From: Streptosporangium lutulentum
GTDB lineage: Bacteria > Actinomycetota > Actinomycetes > Streptosporangiales > Streptosporangiaceae
Direction: 5' to 3'
Assembly (NCBI RefSeq): GCF_030811455.1
Contig: NZ_JAUSQU010000001.1
Location: 1,550,001 to 1,614,000, forward strand
DNA length: 64,000 nt
The notes under the pieces were generated by a model. It searched no databases. It saw only the letters and a program-made list of their open reading frames with translations, and was not told where the DNA came from. A program made the position numbers and the translations under genes. Shown here one piece after another: positions 16,758-26,337 of the stretch (the stretch's first letter is position 1; each line of letters starts with the position of its first letter).

Positions 16758-17846
16758 ATGATGAGTTCACAGTCAGCGGGCCGGTTCGGCCTGGTCGGTA
16801 GCGGGTGGCGCTCGGAGTTCTTCCTACGTCTGGCCAGGCAGTTGCCGGAGCGCTTGTCGGTCTCAGGCGTGGTGACCAGGTCGAGCGAGCGGGGAGCCGA
16901 GGTCGAGGCGGCCTGGGGAGTGCCGACGTTCCGTACCGTCGCGGAGCTGATCGCGGCCGAACGCCCCGAGTTCGTCATTCCCTCGGTGCCGTGGCAGGTC
17001 ACCCCCGAGGTGACCAAGGAGCTTGTGAGGCTCGATGTCCCGGTGCTGGCGGAGACGCCGCCGGCGGCCGATCTGGACGGGTTGCGCGACCTCTGGTCCG
17101 CCGTCGGGACCAGCGGCCTGGTGCAGGTCGCGGAGCAGTATCTCCACATGCCGGGTCACGCGGCGAGGCTGGCACTCGTCCGCGAAGGGGTCCTCGGGGA
17201 GGTGACCTCCGTGCAGGTCTCCTCGACGCACCTGTACCACGCCGTGTCCATGATCCGGCACCTGCTCGGGGTCGGCTTCGAGGAGGCCACGGTGACGGCC
17301 CGGTCCTTCACCGCCCCGCTGGCCGATCCGCTGTCCAGGGACGGCTGGACGGGTGACCCGTCGCCGAGGAAAACGGCCACCACGATCGCGACCCTGGAGT
17401 TCGCCGGGGGGATGGGACTCTACGACTTCACCGACAACCAGTGGTGGAATCCGCTGCGCGGCCGGCGGATCGTCATCCGCGGGTCCGTGGGGGAGCTGGT
17501 GGACGACCGCGTGGTGCGCCTGATCGACCCGAGGACCCCGGTGGAGTCCCACCTCACGCGACGCCAGACCGGGATCGACCTCAACCTGGAGGGCTTCGAC
17601 CTGGACCACATCAGTTTCGACGGGCGCGTGGTCTATCGCAACGACTACCAGGGCGCGCGGTTCTCCGAGGACGACCTGGCCGTCGTCTCGCTCCTGTGCC
17701 AGATGACGTCGTGGTGCCGGGGCGAGGCCCCTGAGCCCTACTCCCTGGCGGACGGATGCCAGGACCACCTGCTCAGCCTGGCGATCGAGGAGGCGGTGCG
17801 CACCGGGGCCGACGTCACCACCGGCCGCGAGGCGTGGGCCCGGTAG
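16758..17846 (+). CDS. Gfo/Idh/MocA family oxidoreductase
   Basis: 362 residues with an N-terminal Rossmann domain (RFGLVGSGWRSEFFLRLA near residue 8). The EKP-type motif is replaced by LAETPPAAD, and a C-terminal alpha/beta dimerisation domain follows. The change of the catalytic Lys region (PVLAETPP instead of EKP) is seen in divergent members and makes activity uncertain. HLYHAVSMIRHLLGVG marks the substrate domain. It probably acts on a sugar or cyclitol with NAD(P). ATG 16758 follows AGAGGAATC; a second ATG follows directly. Confidence 0.85.
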   Translation: MMSSQSAGRFGLVGSGWRSEFFLRLARQLPERLSVSGVVTRSSERGAEVEAAWGVPTFRTVAELIAAERPEFVIPSVPWQVTPEVTKELVRLDVPVLAETPPAADLDGLRDLWSAVGTSGLVQVAEQYLHMPGHAARLALVREGVLGEVTSVQVSSTHLYHAVSMIRHLLGVGFEEATVTARSFTAPLADPLSRDGWTGDPSPRKTATTIATLEFAGGMGLYDFTDNQWWNPLRGRRIVIRGSVGELVDDRVVRLIDPRTPVESHLTRRQTGIDLNLEGFDLDHISFDGRVVYRNDYQGARFSEDDLAVVSLLCQMTSWCRGEAPEPYSLADGCQDHLLSLAIEEAVRTGADVTTGREAWAR

Positions 17847-17959
17847 GGGTGCGTCACGGTGCCGGACAGCGAGCGGGGAGCCGGCGGCCGAATCGGCCGC
17901 CGGACGGGGTGGTCCCGCAACGCGGGCTCCCCGCCCGCCCGTGATCGGGGGGCGGTGGC

Positions 17960-18065
17960 GCGAGCCGCTGTCCTCAGGGGCACGATCCCGCGTGCCGCCG
18001 CTCTCAGGGGATGTAGTCCTGCGAGCCGCCGTTCTCAGGGGCGTAGCGCCGCGAGCTGCTGCTCG
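17960..18065. repeat. Imperfect 30-bp tandem repeat at FMN reductase 3' end
   Basis: Units starting GCGAGCCG or a close variant begin at 17960, 17990, 18021 and 18051 (the last partial), each with CTCAGGGG about 13 bases in. The unit at 18021-18050 contains the stop codon of the FMN reductase. Copies have spread downstream of the gene. Confidence 0.7.
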
Positions 18066-18652
18066 AACGGGATGACGGCGTCGGCCTGCTTGGTGGCGGC
18101 CGGCCGGCGCAGGATGAGATCCACCAGTTCCTCCGAGGCGCGGGCGATCCGGGCGGGAAGGCCGTCGGTGAGCGCGTCACCGCCCGTGCCCCAGTCCTCG
18201 GAGGCGGCGTAGACGGCGGTGGGCACGACGAGCGCGCGCAGGTAGACGAACAACGGGCGCAGCGCGTGTTCGAGAGCGAGCGAGTGCCGGGCCGTACCAC
18301 CGGTCGCCGCGATGAGCACGGGCTTTCCGGCGAGCGCGGTGTTGTCGATCACGTCGAAGAACGACTTGAACAGGCCGCTGTAGGAGGCGGTGAAGATCGG
18401 CGTCACCGCGATGACACCGTCCGCCTCGGTCACCGCCTCAAGCGCCTCACGCAGCGCGGTGCTGGGGAAGCCGGTCACCAGGTTCTTGGCGATGTCGACG
18501 GCCAGGTCGCGCAGTTCGACCACGCGCACCTCGACCTCGCGCTCCCCGGCCAGGCGCTGCCTGGTCGCCTCCGTCAGGCGATCGGCCAGCAGACGGGTCG
18601 AGGAGGGCTGGCTGAGACCCGCCGAGACGACCACGAGATTGAGGGGACTCAT
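18035..18652 (-). CDS. LLM-partnered FMN reductase, CE1759 family
   Basis: This 205-residue flavodoxin-like NADPH-dependent FMN reductase opens with LNLVVVSAGLSQPSSTRLLAD (phosphate loop), and has VIAVTPIFTASYSGLFKSFFD and KPVLIAATGGTARHSLALEH. It belongs to the reductase group found paired with a CE1758-type luciferase-like enzyme, and that partner lies immediately upstream. It should supply FMNH2 to the partner. The stop lies in an imperfect tandem repeat. Confidence 0.9.
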   Translation of the reverse strand: MSPLNLVVVSAGLSQPSSTRLLADRLTEATRQRLAGEREVEVRVVELRDLAVDIAKNLVTGFPSTALREALEAVTEADGVIAVTPIFTASYSGLFKSFFDVIDNTALAGKPVLIAATGGTARHSLALEHALRPLFVYLRALVVPTAVYAASEDWGTGGDALTDGLPARIARASEELVDLILRRPAATKQADAVIPFEQQLAALRP

Positions 18653-18727
18653 CGAAGTCCTTCCGCGAAGGCCCCGGGCTCGCGGCCCGGGGCGGATGTC
18701 AACTGGTTGTTCTTGCTCAGGTGGAGG

Positions 18728-19858
18728 TCAGACGGAGGAGTCGGCGGAGACGGAGGGCTGCTCGCCCGCCTCGGCGTCGCGGCGGGCGACGAGAGCCCGG
18801 TGGGTGGGGCCGTCCGGCACCTGGCTCGGCCGGCCGGCGGCGAACTCCTTGCGCAGCACGGGCACGACCTCCTCGCCGAGGATGTCGAGTTGCTCCAGAA
18901 CGGTCTTGAGGGGCAGTCCGGCGTGGTCCATCAGGAACAGCTGGCGCTGGTAGTCGCCGAAGGAGTCACGGAACGTCAGGGTCTTGTCGATGACCTCCTG
19001 CGGGCTGCCCACCGTGAGGGGGGTCTGCTCGGTGAAATCCTCCAGCGACGGGCCGTGGCCGTACACGGGCGCGTTGTCGAAGTAGGGGCGGAACTCGCGA
19101 ACGGCGTCCTGGGAGTTCTTCCGCATGAACACCTGACCGCCGAGTCCGACGACGGCCTGCTCGGGGGTGCCGTGGCCGTAGTGGGCGAAGCGCTCCCGGT
19201 ACAGCTCGATCAGGCGGATGTAGTGGTCCTTGGGCCAGAAGATGTTGTTGGCGAAGAAGCCGTCGCCGTAGTAGGCGGCCTGCTCGGCGATCTCCGGGCT
19301 GCGGATCGAGCCGTGCCAGACGAACGGCGGGACCCCGTCCAGCGGCCGGGGGGTTGAGGTGAAGCCCTGCAGAGGCGTGCGGAAGCGGCCCTGCCAGTCC
19401 ACCACGTCCTCGCGCCACAGCCGGTGCAGCAGCGCGTAGTTCTCGATGGCCAGCGGGATGCCCTGGCGGATGTCCTGCCCGAACCACGGATACACCGGGC
19501 CGGTGTTGCCGCGGCCCATCATCAGGTCGACGCGTCCGTCGGCGAGGTGCTGCAGCATCGCGTAATCTTCGGCGATCTTGACCGGGTCGTTGGTGGTGAT
19601 CAGCGTTGTGGACGTCGACAGGATCAGCCGCTCGGTCCGCGCGGCGATGTAGCCGAGCATGGTCGTCGGCGACGATGGCACGAAGGGCGGGTTGTGGTGC
19701 TCACCGGTCGCGAAGACGTCGAGGCCGACCTCTTCCGCCTTGAGCGCGATGGTCACCATCGCCTTGATCCGCTCGCGCTCACTCGGTGTCTTACCCGTGG
19801 TGGGGTCCGGAGTGACGTCGCCCACGGTGAAGATCCCGAACTGCATCGTGCTCACCAT
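18728..19858 (-). CDS. LLM class monooxygenase, CE1758 family
   Basis: 376 residues of luciferase-like TIM barrel: MQFGIFTVGDVTPDPTTGKT, FATGEHHNPPFVPSSPTTML, the LILSTSTTLITTNDPVK strand and a VDLMMGRGNTGPVYPWFG block, all typical of the CE1758 group. It uses FMNH2 and oxygen on an unknown substrate. It precedes its FMN reductase by 75 bases on the same strand. The start may be ATG 19858 or, with better spacing, the in-frame ATG 19846. Confidence 0.9.
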   Translation of the reverse strand: MVSTMQFGIFTVGDVTPDPTTGKTPSERERIKAMVTIALKAEEVGLDVFATGEHHNPPFVPSSPTTMLGYIAARTERLILSTSTTLITTNDPVKIAEDYAMLQHLADGRVDLMMGRGNTGPVYPWFGQDIRQGIPLAIENYALLHRLWREDVVDWQGRFRTPLQGFTSTPRPLDGVPPFVWHGSIRSPEIAEQAAYYGDGFFANNIFWPKDHYIRLIELYRERFAHYGHGTPEQAVVGLGGQVFMRKNSQDAVREFRPYFDNAPVYGHGPSLEDFTEQTPLTVGSPQEVIDKTLTFRDSFGDYQRQLFLMDHAGLPLKTVLEQLDILGEEVVPVLRKEFAAGRPSQVPDGPTHRALVARRDAEAGEQPSVSADSSV

Positions 19859-20054
19859 CTTCTATGTCGTTGAAGTTTCAATCACCCGTAGCGTTATGGC
19901 GAGTGTACTTATTCCTGCCGGCTCCCTGCCGATCACGGGTCGGGCCGGGGGCGCTCCTACGTCGTGAGCGAGGCGTGACCGGCGGCTCGGACTGTCGGTG
20001 GAGCGTCATAGGGTGGGGCGCTTCAAGGGTTTTCTTATAAAGGGGGCGGTTTTG

Positions 20055-20873
20055 GTGAGTGGTGAGCTGACACTGATGGCGGTTCACGCCCATCCCGATG
20101 ACGAGGTGATCGGGACGGGCGGCATCTTCGCCAAATACGCGGACGAGGGCATCCGCACCGTTCTGGTCACCTGTACGAACGGTGAGCAGGGTGACGGTCC
20201 CGGCGGGGTGAAGCCGGGAGAGGCCGGTCACGACGAGGCGGCGGTGAGCGCGCTGCGCCTGGAGGAGCTCCGCGCCTCGGCGACCCAGCTCGGGATCTCG
20301 CACGTGGAGCCGCTCGGCTACCGCGACTCGGGCATGGTCGGCTGGGCCGGAAACGAGGCGGAGGACGCCTTCGCCAACGTTCCGGTGGAGACGGCCGCCG
20401 GTCGGCTGGCCGAGCTGATGGAGCGCTACCGCCCGCAGGTCGTCGTCACCTACGACGAGAACGGCAACTATGGTCACCCCGACCACATCCAGGCTCACCG
20501 GATCGCGGTGGCCGCGGCCGAGGCCACCGGCATTCCCCGCAAGCTCTACTACACCGCCGTGCCCCGTGAGCGGATGGCCGAGGTGTTCGCGTATCTCCGC
20601 TCGACCGGTGCCGCTCCCGAGGACCTGGAATTTCCCCCGGACTTCGGCACCCCGGAGGCGCTGATCACCTCCGTGGTGGACGTGGCTCCCTACGTGGAGC
20701 GCAAGGTCAAGGCGCTGGAGGCGCACGCCAGTCAGGGCGAGAACATCTTCTTCTTGCGGATGCCCGCCGAGGCCCAGCAGCGGGTGTTCGACACGGAGTC
20801 CTTCATCCGCCACGTCAACCACGTCCCCGCCGCCTCCGACCACGAGGACGACCTCTTCGACGGCCTCCGATAG
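20055..20873 (+). CDS. PIG-L deacetylase (MshB/Mca-like)
   Basis: 272 residues from GTG 20055, 7 bases after AAAGGGGGC. The zinc-binding AHPDDE motif lies near residue 12, with the third ligand in [11 protein letters not shown] near 150. The family removes N-acetyl groups from GlcNAc conjugates, or cleaves mycothiol S-conjugates (Mca); the length fits Mca-like members. The middle of the gene (20370-20724) is duplicated in damaged form at 22569-22883. A hairpin terminator follows. Confidence 0.9.
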   Translation: MSGELTLMAVHAHPDDEVIGTGGIFAKYADEGIRTVLVTCTNGEQGDGPGGVKPGEAGHDEAAVSALRLEELRASATQLGISHVEPLGYRDSGMVGWAGNEAEDAFANVPVETAAGRLAELMERYRPQVVVTYDENGNYGHPDHIQAHRIAVAAAEATGIPRKLYYTAVPRERMAEVFAYLRSTGAAPEDLEFPPDFGTPEALITSVVDVAPYVERKVKALEAHASQGENIFFLRMPAEAQQRVFDTESFIRHVNHVPAASDHEDDLFDGLR

Positions 20874-20898
20874 GAAGGCTTTCGCAGACATGCGTACG

Positions 20899-20935
20899 CC
20901 CGATGTGCACCACGCCCTGGCTGGTGTACATCGGG
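20899..20935 (+). terminator. Hairpin terminator after PIG-L gene
   Basis: CCCGATGTGCACCA (20899-20912) pairs with TGGTGTACATCGGG (20922-20935), 14 bp with one G-T pair, around a 9-base loop. It lies 25 bases after the PIG-L stop. Confidence 0.75.
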
Positions 20936-21006
20936 CTGTGCATGGCGAAGACCTGACAAGTCCGTCGGATTCCGCGCATTACGGTGCGAAACCGATCCCA
21001 GGGTAA

Positions 21007-21216
21007 GTGACCGATCGCTACCTTGAGCGGACCGGTACGGTACGGGCCCTGATGTCCTGCATGCTGACCGGCCGGCACAGCCTGCTGCTCGGCCCGCCCG
21101 GCACCGCCAAGAGCGAGCTCGCCCGCGACCTCACCGGCCGCATGCCGAAGATCGCCCCCGATGACGAGATCGGCGACCGCAGCGGTTCGGCCCACGACTC
21201 GGAGGACTCCCGATAG
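21007..21216 (+). pseudogene. MoxR/RavA AAA ATPase N-terminal fragment
   Basis: 69 codons from GTG 21007 give YLERTGTVRALMSCMLTGRH, then the P-loop GPPGTAKSELARDLTGR, which matches the start of MoxR/RavA ATPases (normally 300 or more residues). The reading frame then leaves recognisable sequence and stops. No Walker B or sensor motifs follow. It is a stub of a larger gene. Confidence 0.7.
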
Positions 21217-21226
21217 CCGTCGGTGA

Positions 21227-21276
21227 GCGCGACGAGTTCCTTAAGGAGGATGAGTTCCTTAAGGAACTCGTCGCGC
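21227..21276. repeat. Inverted and direct repeat cluster
   Basis: GCGCGACGAGTTCCTT (21227-21242) is the exact complement of 21261-21276. Between them GATGAGTTCCTTAAGGA repeats the left block directly. Translated, it reads DEFLKEDEFLKEL, which suggests a duplication inside the decayed ATPase gene. Confidence 0.7.
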
Positions 21277-21329
21277 CGGTCCGCGCCAAGCTGGCCGCTG
21301 GCGGGCAGGTGATCGAAGCCCCCGGTTCG

Positions 21330-21633
21330 GGAGTGGACCGATTGGTGGCATCCGGGCAAGACGACGATTGGGCCTGAGCGGGTACATGAGCGTCGTGCCG
21401 CGATCGAGACGGCGTGCTTCGCACGGCACGCCGGTCCGCTGGCGGTGAACTGGTACAGCCATGCCGAGGTGGTGCGCGAGATCACCGAGCGGTACTTGGG
21501 TGGGGACTCCTCGGAGGAGATCGCCGGCAGCTTGAACCGGCGGGGTGTCCGGCCGGTCAGGGACGGGCGTCGTGACTCCGCTCGGCGTGGCTTTGGTTCG
21601 CTGCTTCCGCCATGGATGCTTACCGCCGGGTAG
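21330..21633 (+). pseudogene. ORF fragment, recombinase-like tail
   Basis: An open frame with coding character reads WWHPGKTTIGPERVHERR, then AVNWYSHAEVVREITERYLG and EEIAGSLNRRGVRPVRDG. The last segment resembles the 'IA..LN.RG...P.G' element of serine recombinases and similar DNA-binding proteins. No catalytic domain is present and no start is clear. Identity is uncertain; it looks like a mobile-element remnant. Confidence 0.4.
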
Positions 21634-21801
21634 GTCGCCTGGTGATTTTCAGGGCAACGCCCCGGCTTCCCTTCTTCCGTTCTGGCGGTCGTCGCAACAC
21701 CCCGGCTCGGGGAGTCGCAACGGACTTCGAGATCCGTAAGGTCCGATCACCACAGAAGCGAAAGAAGGGGAGGCCGGGCGGGGCTTTCATGCGGGCAGGG
21801 C

Positions 21802-22326
21802 TTATATGACAGCTCGTTCAACGTGGTAGTCGAGGCCGTAATGTGCCCCGTCGAGCGTGAAGCGGCACTGTTTCCAACCCTGCCCCGCCTCGTCCTGCCT
21901 GATCGTGTGAGTGCCGAAACGATCGTCCGGGTCAGGGCTGTCCTCCTCCAATAGCCATACGATGGCTACCGATTGGTTCAGGGCCTGGGTGCGAGTAGGG
22001 CCATTCTGCAGGAAGCGCGTCCATGCGGGGCCAGCCCTCATCGATCCCCGGTAAAGGGTAATGCCGTCGAATTTCAGCCAGCATTCATCGGTGCTCTCCT
22101 GTGCCTTGAGGCAGAAGAAGTTCCCGAAGTGCACCAAAAAGGTGACCTGCTGCGCCGCATGGAGTGTGGACTTCTGGGCGAACGCCGGAGCAGCATACGC
22201 CCCGGCCGCTGCGGCTCCGACGAGACCGGCTGTCACGCTGAGGGTTCTGGACAGGAAGGCCCGTCGGCCTGAAGTTTCGATGGCGGCGCGCCGGTACACA
22301 TCTTCCGTCACCTGTGTGACATTCAT
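21802..22326 (-). CDS. Tat-exported hypothetical protein
   Basis: 174 residues from ATG 22326 (AGGAGA 7-8 bases upstream; ATG 22332 is an alternative). A Tat-like signal (GRRAFLSRTLSVTAGLVGAA, then AAPAFAQ) is followed by about 130 mature residues with two Cys (FFCLKAQESTDECW) and many aromatic residues. No domain is recognised. Its base composition is less GC-rich than that of its neighbours. It sits between a recombinase-like fragment and the PIG-L fragment, suggesting acquisition. Confidence 0.7.
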   Translation of the reverse strand: MNVTQVTEDVYRRAAIETSGRRAFLSRTLSVTAGLVGAAAAGAYAAPAFAQKSTLHAAQQVTFLVHFGNFFCLKAQESTDECWLKFDGITLYRGSMRAGPAWTRFLQNGPTRTQALNQSVAIVWLLEEDSPDPDDRFGTHTIRQDEAGQGWKQCRFTLDGAHYGLDYHVERAVI

Positions 22327-22568
22327 ATGCATTTCTCCTGCTATGGGTTTGTATGTGCGGAGTGCGACGCCGAGGAGGCTTCTTGCGTTAAGTGTTTGCT
22401 TGGGTGCGCATAGTAGTCAATCACTGGGCTGGCGTGTTGCAGCTGCTTACGCACTGGTATGCGGCTTCGGTGTCAGCCAATACGAAGAGCCCTCCGTCCG
22501 CTGCCGCTTCCGTTCCGGTGGTCGAGTGGCGGTGCCTGGGCCTTCCTAGCCGTAGGGGAACAATTGAA

Positions 22569-22883
22569 TTCGCCAACGTTCCGGTGGAGACGGCCGCCGG
22601 TCGGCTGGCCGAGCTGATGAAGCGCTACCGCCCGCAGGTCGTCGTCACCTACGACGAGAACGGCAACTATGGTCACCCCGACCACATCCAGGCTCACCGG
22701 ATCGCGGTGGCCGCGGCCGAGGCCACCGGCATTCCCAGGAGGTGTTCGCGTATCTCCGCTCGACCGGTGCCGCTCCCGAGGATCTGGAATTTCCCCCGGA
22801 CTTCGGCACCCCGGAGGCGCTGATCACCTCTGTGGTGGACGTGGCTCCCCACATGGAGCGCAAGGTCAAGGCGCTGGAGGCGC
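22569..22883 (+). pseudogene. Partial, frameshifted copy of PIG-L gene
   Basis: The segment matches 20370-20724 almost base for base, with only a few substitutions. At about 22737, 43 bases of the parent are replaced by AGG, a net loss of 40 that breaks the frame. Neither end of the gene is present, so no enzyme is made. It is a direct repeat of the intact gene 2.2 kb upstream. Confidence 0.92.
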
Positions 22884-23011
22884 TCGTGGGCAAGCCCTCT
22901 CCACGCCGGTGGAGGTGAGCCGACCTTCCGGGACGGGCTCCGGCTTCTACGTCGCTCTTCCCCACGCCCGTCGTGGAGGACGCGGGCGTCATCGTGCGGC
23001 CTGGCCGGCCG

Positions 23012-24493
23012 TCAGGAGGTTGACGGATTCGCGGTCAGTTTCCGGACGGTCTCCATGTCGTCGCAGTGGACGGCCCGCCTGCCGATGATCTGATACTTCT
23101 CGGAGCCCTTGCCTGCGATCAACACGATGTCATCGGGTTCGGCCACGCTCAGCGCCCGCCTGATCGCCGCCTGGCGGTCGAGGATCCGCTCGACGTCGGT
23201 GCCGGTCCGGGCCACCCCGGCAATGATCTGATCCGCGATGGCCCCGGGATCCTCGTCACGCGGGTTGTCGTTGGTGACCACCACCAGGCTGGAGTGTCGG
23301 CCGGCGATCTCGCCCATGGGCGCACGCTTGGTTCTGTCGCGGTCGCCGCCGGCGCCGAAGACCGTGATGACGCGGCGGCGGGCGAATCCGCCGATCGTCG
23401 TCAGGACCTTTTCCAGCGAGTCGGGGGAGTGGGCATAGTCCACGATCACCGACACGCCTTCGGAGGTCTGGAAGGTCTCGAACCGGCCGGGGATCGGCGG
23501 CAGCGACGCCAGCGCGTCAAGGACCACGTTCACGTCCTGACCCAGCAGGTGGCAGATCGCCACCGTGGCCAGCGCGTTGTGTACGGCGAACCTGCCCGGA
23601 ACGGGCACCGCCGCCGGCGTCCGGCGGCCGTCGTGATGCAGGACGAACCTCGTACCGGAGGGCCTTGTCGCCAGATCGGTCGCCCGGAAATCCGCCGCGT
23701 CGTTGTCGATGCCGAACGTGGTGACCGCCCCAGGCATCAGGGCGGCGATGTCCACGCTGACCGGGTCGTCGGCGTTCGCCACCGCTCGGCGGCACATGCG
23801 GAACAATCGCAGTTTGGCGGCCTTGTACTGCTCCATGTCGCCGTGATCATCCAGATGGTCGGGCGTCAGGTTGGTGAACACCCCGACATCGATGTCGGTG
23901 CAGTCCACCCGGCGCAGCATCAGAGCCATCGAGGATGCCTCCATGATCACCGTGTTCGCCCCTCGGTCGCGCATACGACGCAGGATGTGCTGCAGATCCG
24001 CCGACTCCGGGGTGGTGGGAGTCGTCCTGTCCACCGCGATCGGTTCGTGGCCGACGCGGCAGCCCTCGGTACCGATGACCCCCGCCCTCGCGTTCGCCCC
24101 GGTGCGCAGCACCGCCTCCACCATGGAGGAGACCGAGGTCTTGCCGTTCGTACCGGTGACAGCCACGATGTCCATCTCGCGTGCGGGCTCACCGAAATAC
24201 CTGGAGGCCACCACCGGAACCGCCGCGCGCGTGTCCGCCACCCGTACCACGCACACCTGCCGGGGCAGAGCGCCGGCGATCGGGTGATCGATCATTGCCG
24301 CCATGGCGCCCCGTTCGACGGCCTCGCGCACGAACCGATGTCCGTCCGTGCGCGAACCCCGCATGGCGACGTACATCGACCCAGAGGTCGTCCGCCGCGA
24401 GTCACAGACGACACCGGCCTTGACGTCAGCCGACTCCGGGTCGCCCTGCAGCACTTGATGGTCGTATCCGGTGAGGAGGTCACTCAGCTTCAT
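23012..24493 (-). CDS. MurE-like UDP-MurNAc-tripeptide ligase
   Basis: 493 residues from ATG 24493 (MKLSDLLTGYDHQ). Mur ligase architecture: N-terminal UDP-binding domain (VVCDSRRTTSGSMYVAMRG), ATP-binding VTGTNGKTSVSSMVEAVL near residue 95, LTPDHLDDHGDMEQYKAAK, and a C-terminal domain with TNDNPRDEDP. The DNPR motif indicates meso-diaminopimelate as the added residue. It lies outside any division/cell-wall cluster and may be a second, specialised MurE. It ends 128 bases from the PIG-L fragment. Confidence 0.88.
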   Translation of the reverse strand: MKLSDLLTGYDHQVLQGDPESADVKAGVVCDSRRTTSGSMYVAMRGSRTDGHRFVREAVERGAMAAMIDHPIAGALPRQVCVVRVADTRAAVPVVASRYFGEPAREMDIVAVTGTNGKTSVSSMVEAVLRTGANARAGVIGTEGCRVGHEPIAVDRTTPTTPESADLQHILRRMRDRGANTVIMEASSMALMLRRVDCTDIDVGVFTNLTPDHLDDHGDMEQYKAAKLRLFRMCRRAVANADDPVSVDIAALMPGAVTTFGIDNDAADFRATDLATRPSGTRFVLHHDGRRTPAAVPVPGRFAVHNALATVAICHLLGQDVNVVLDALASLPPIPGRFETFQTSEGVSVIVDYAHSPDSLEKVLTTIGGFARRRVITVFGAGGDRDRTKRAPMGEIAGRHSSLVVVTNDNPRDEDPGAIADQIIAGVARTGTDVERILDRQAAIRRALSVAEPDDIVLIAGKGSEKYQIIGRRAVHCDDMETVRKLTANPSTS

Positions 24494-24936
24494 CGGTCCC
24501 GCACTCTCTTTTTTGCGCCAGCCTGTCGCGCGGGAAAGGCCGAAGCCGGGTAACACGCCGATGACACACCCCCGGAGAGGAGCGGTTGTGTTCGGCCTCG
24601 ACCGCTCGCTGTTCGGCCTGATGCGGGAACGCCTGCCGATGCCCGCCGGCCGTTCCCGCTGTCGCGGCCGTGGTGATGACCACGAGAACGGCGAGGGCGA
24701 TGACGACCCAGCGGAAGTCAGCCGAGTAGATCGCGGTCTGGCCGATGCGTCCGGTCGCCGTTGTCCTGGGCGAGGCCGTTGTGAGGGAGGGGGCCCTTCG
24801 GCGAGCGGTCGTCGCTCGTCCAGGAGATGGCGGCGGGTCCGGTCGACGGTGCCGGGGTTGTCCGGCCTGGCCGATCCTTGTGGCCGGAGACCACGGCGGT
24901 CGGCCGCTGTTCCATCGGCCGGAGGTTCGCGGCGGG
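24494..24936. other. Non-coding interval
   Basis: 443 bases of GC-rich sequence between the MurE start and the stop of the next minus-strand gene. Open frames exist but show no coding character. Nothing else is recognised. Confidence 0.45.
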
Positions 24937-25992
24937 CTAAGGGATGATCTTTAGTCTGCGGAATTCCGCAAAAATGGCGAGGAACATCTGCTCGGTCTCG
25001 ACGTATTCATGGAAACCGGCTCGCCGGGACTTCGACGTGTCGCCGAACATGTCATAGTCCAGCGCGAAGACGAAATCGCCGAAACCCCAGCACGACACTT
25101 CGTCGTAGGAATGCGCGAGACCGTATTTCGCGGCCATCTCCTTCCACAGCGATTCCTTGTCCGCCATCACGGTTTCGAGCGACATCGGCAGCGGCGGAGC
25201 GACTTCCATGTCGAAGAAGGCGGCGATCTTGGGCCACATCTCGTTCCACCGGAACAGATCGCCGTTGGCGATGTTGAACGCCTGCCGCGCGCCGCGTTCG
25301 TCGGTGGCCGCCCAGACGGTGGCCTTCGCGAGCAGGTTGGCGTCGGTCATCTCCAGCAGGCTGTCGTAGGCGCCGGGCTTCCCCGGAAAACGCAGCGGGA
25401 GTCCGAGCTCCTTCGAGATCGACGCGTACACCGCGATCACCAGCGCCAGGTTCATCGGGTTGCCGAGCGCGGCTCCACCCACCATCGACGGCCGGATGGC
25501 CGACCACGTCCAGGCTTTTCCCTGGTTGCGTCGTTCGAGGAATGACTGCTGGTCCACGTTGAACTCCGGCGGCATGTGTCCGGCGTCCGTCTCCCGGGCC
25601 GGAGTCTTGAACGGGCCGAGATGCGCGCCGTAGACCTTGTAGCCCTGCATGAGGCTGATGTGCCGCAGTCCGGGCGCGATCGGCTCGATCGCGTCCACGG
25701 TGTTGACCAGCATCGCGAGGTTGGGGGGTACGAGCTCGGCCCAGCTCGGCCGGTCCTGGAACGCGGCGTAGAAGATGTGAGTGACTTCGGTCAGCCCGCC
25801 CAGTTTCTCGCGGGCCTCATCGGGGTCGAGCAGGTCGACGGCGATATAACGGACACGGCCGGTGTCCTCGCCGCCGCGTCGTGAAATCCCGACGATTTCC
25901 CAGTCGCCGAGGGTGTGAAGATGGTCGATGATGTCGCGACCGACGACTCCGTTCGCCCCGACAACGAGGGCGACTTTTCGTTCCGTGTTCAT
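24937..25992 (-). CDS. PRISE-like extended SDR (5-beta-reductase type)
   Basis: 351 residues. The dinucleotide site GANGVVGRDIIDHL is at residue 13, and HIFYAAFQDRPSW and LMQGYKVYGAHLGPF follow, the latter holding the Lys of the progesterone-5-beta-reductase/iridoid-synthase group. The segment expected to hold the catalytic Tyr reads PEFNVDQQSFL rather than FYY, so ene-reductase chemistry may differ. C-terminal FNIANGDLFRWNEMWPKIA fits. ATG 25992 follows GGAGGAC. It is divergent from a MarR gene. Confidence 0.85.
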   Translation of the reverse strand: MNTERKVALVVGANGVVGRDIIDHLHTLGDWEIVGISRRGGEDTGRVRYIAVDLLDPDEAREKLGGLTEVTHIFYAAFQDRPSWAELVPPNLAMLVNTVDAIEPIAPGLRHISLMQGYKVYGAHLGPFKTPARETDAGHMPPEFNVDQQSFLERRNQGKAWTWSAIRPSMVGGAALGNPMNLALVIAVYASISKELGLPLRFPGKPGAYDSLLEMTDANLLAKATVWAATDERGARQAFNIANGDLFRWNEMWPKIAAFFDMEVAPPLPMSLETVMADKESLWKEMAAKYGLAHSYDEVSCWGFGDFVFALDYDMFGDTSKSRRAGFHEYVETEQMFLAIFAEFRRLKIIP

Positions 25993-26337
25993 GAGTCCTC
26001 CAAAATGGATGTGAATATGACGTCAGGCCGCGTCTCGGCGATTGGCATGAGGTCTGCTCGAAATGGTTTGCGATAAATCGACCATCTGGTGAATGGCCTG
26101 GGGAGGGCGGAGTTCGATCGGGCGTTCGCGATGGTGGGTGAGGGCGTGGCCGTTCACGGCTCATCGCGGACCCTCCTGGCCCGCGTGCGGTGAGGTCCGG
26201 ATGGTGCGGAGGCGATCGTGTGGGTCGGAGGCGGCACGAACGCGGTGACGCCAACCGCGACCAACGCGGCCGGGGAGACGCTCCCGGTGATGCGATGCGC
26301 CGACTTGCACGTTCGTCTCATCGTCAATCATTTCTCG

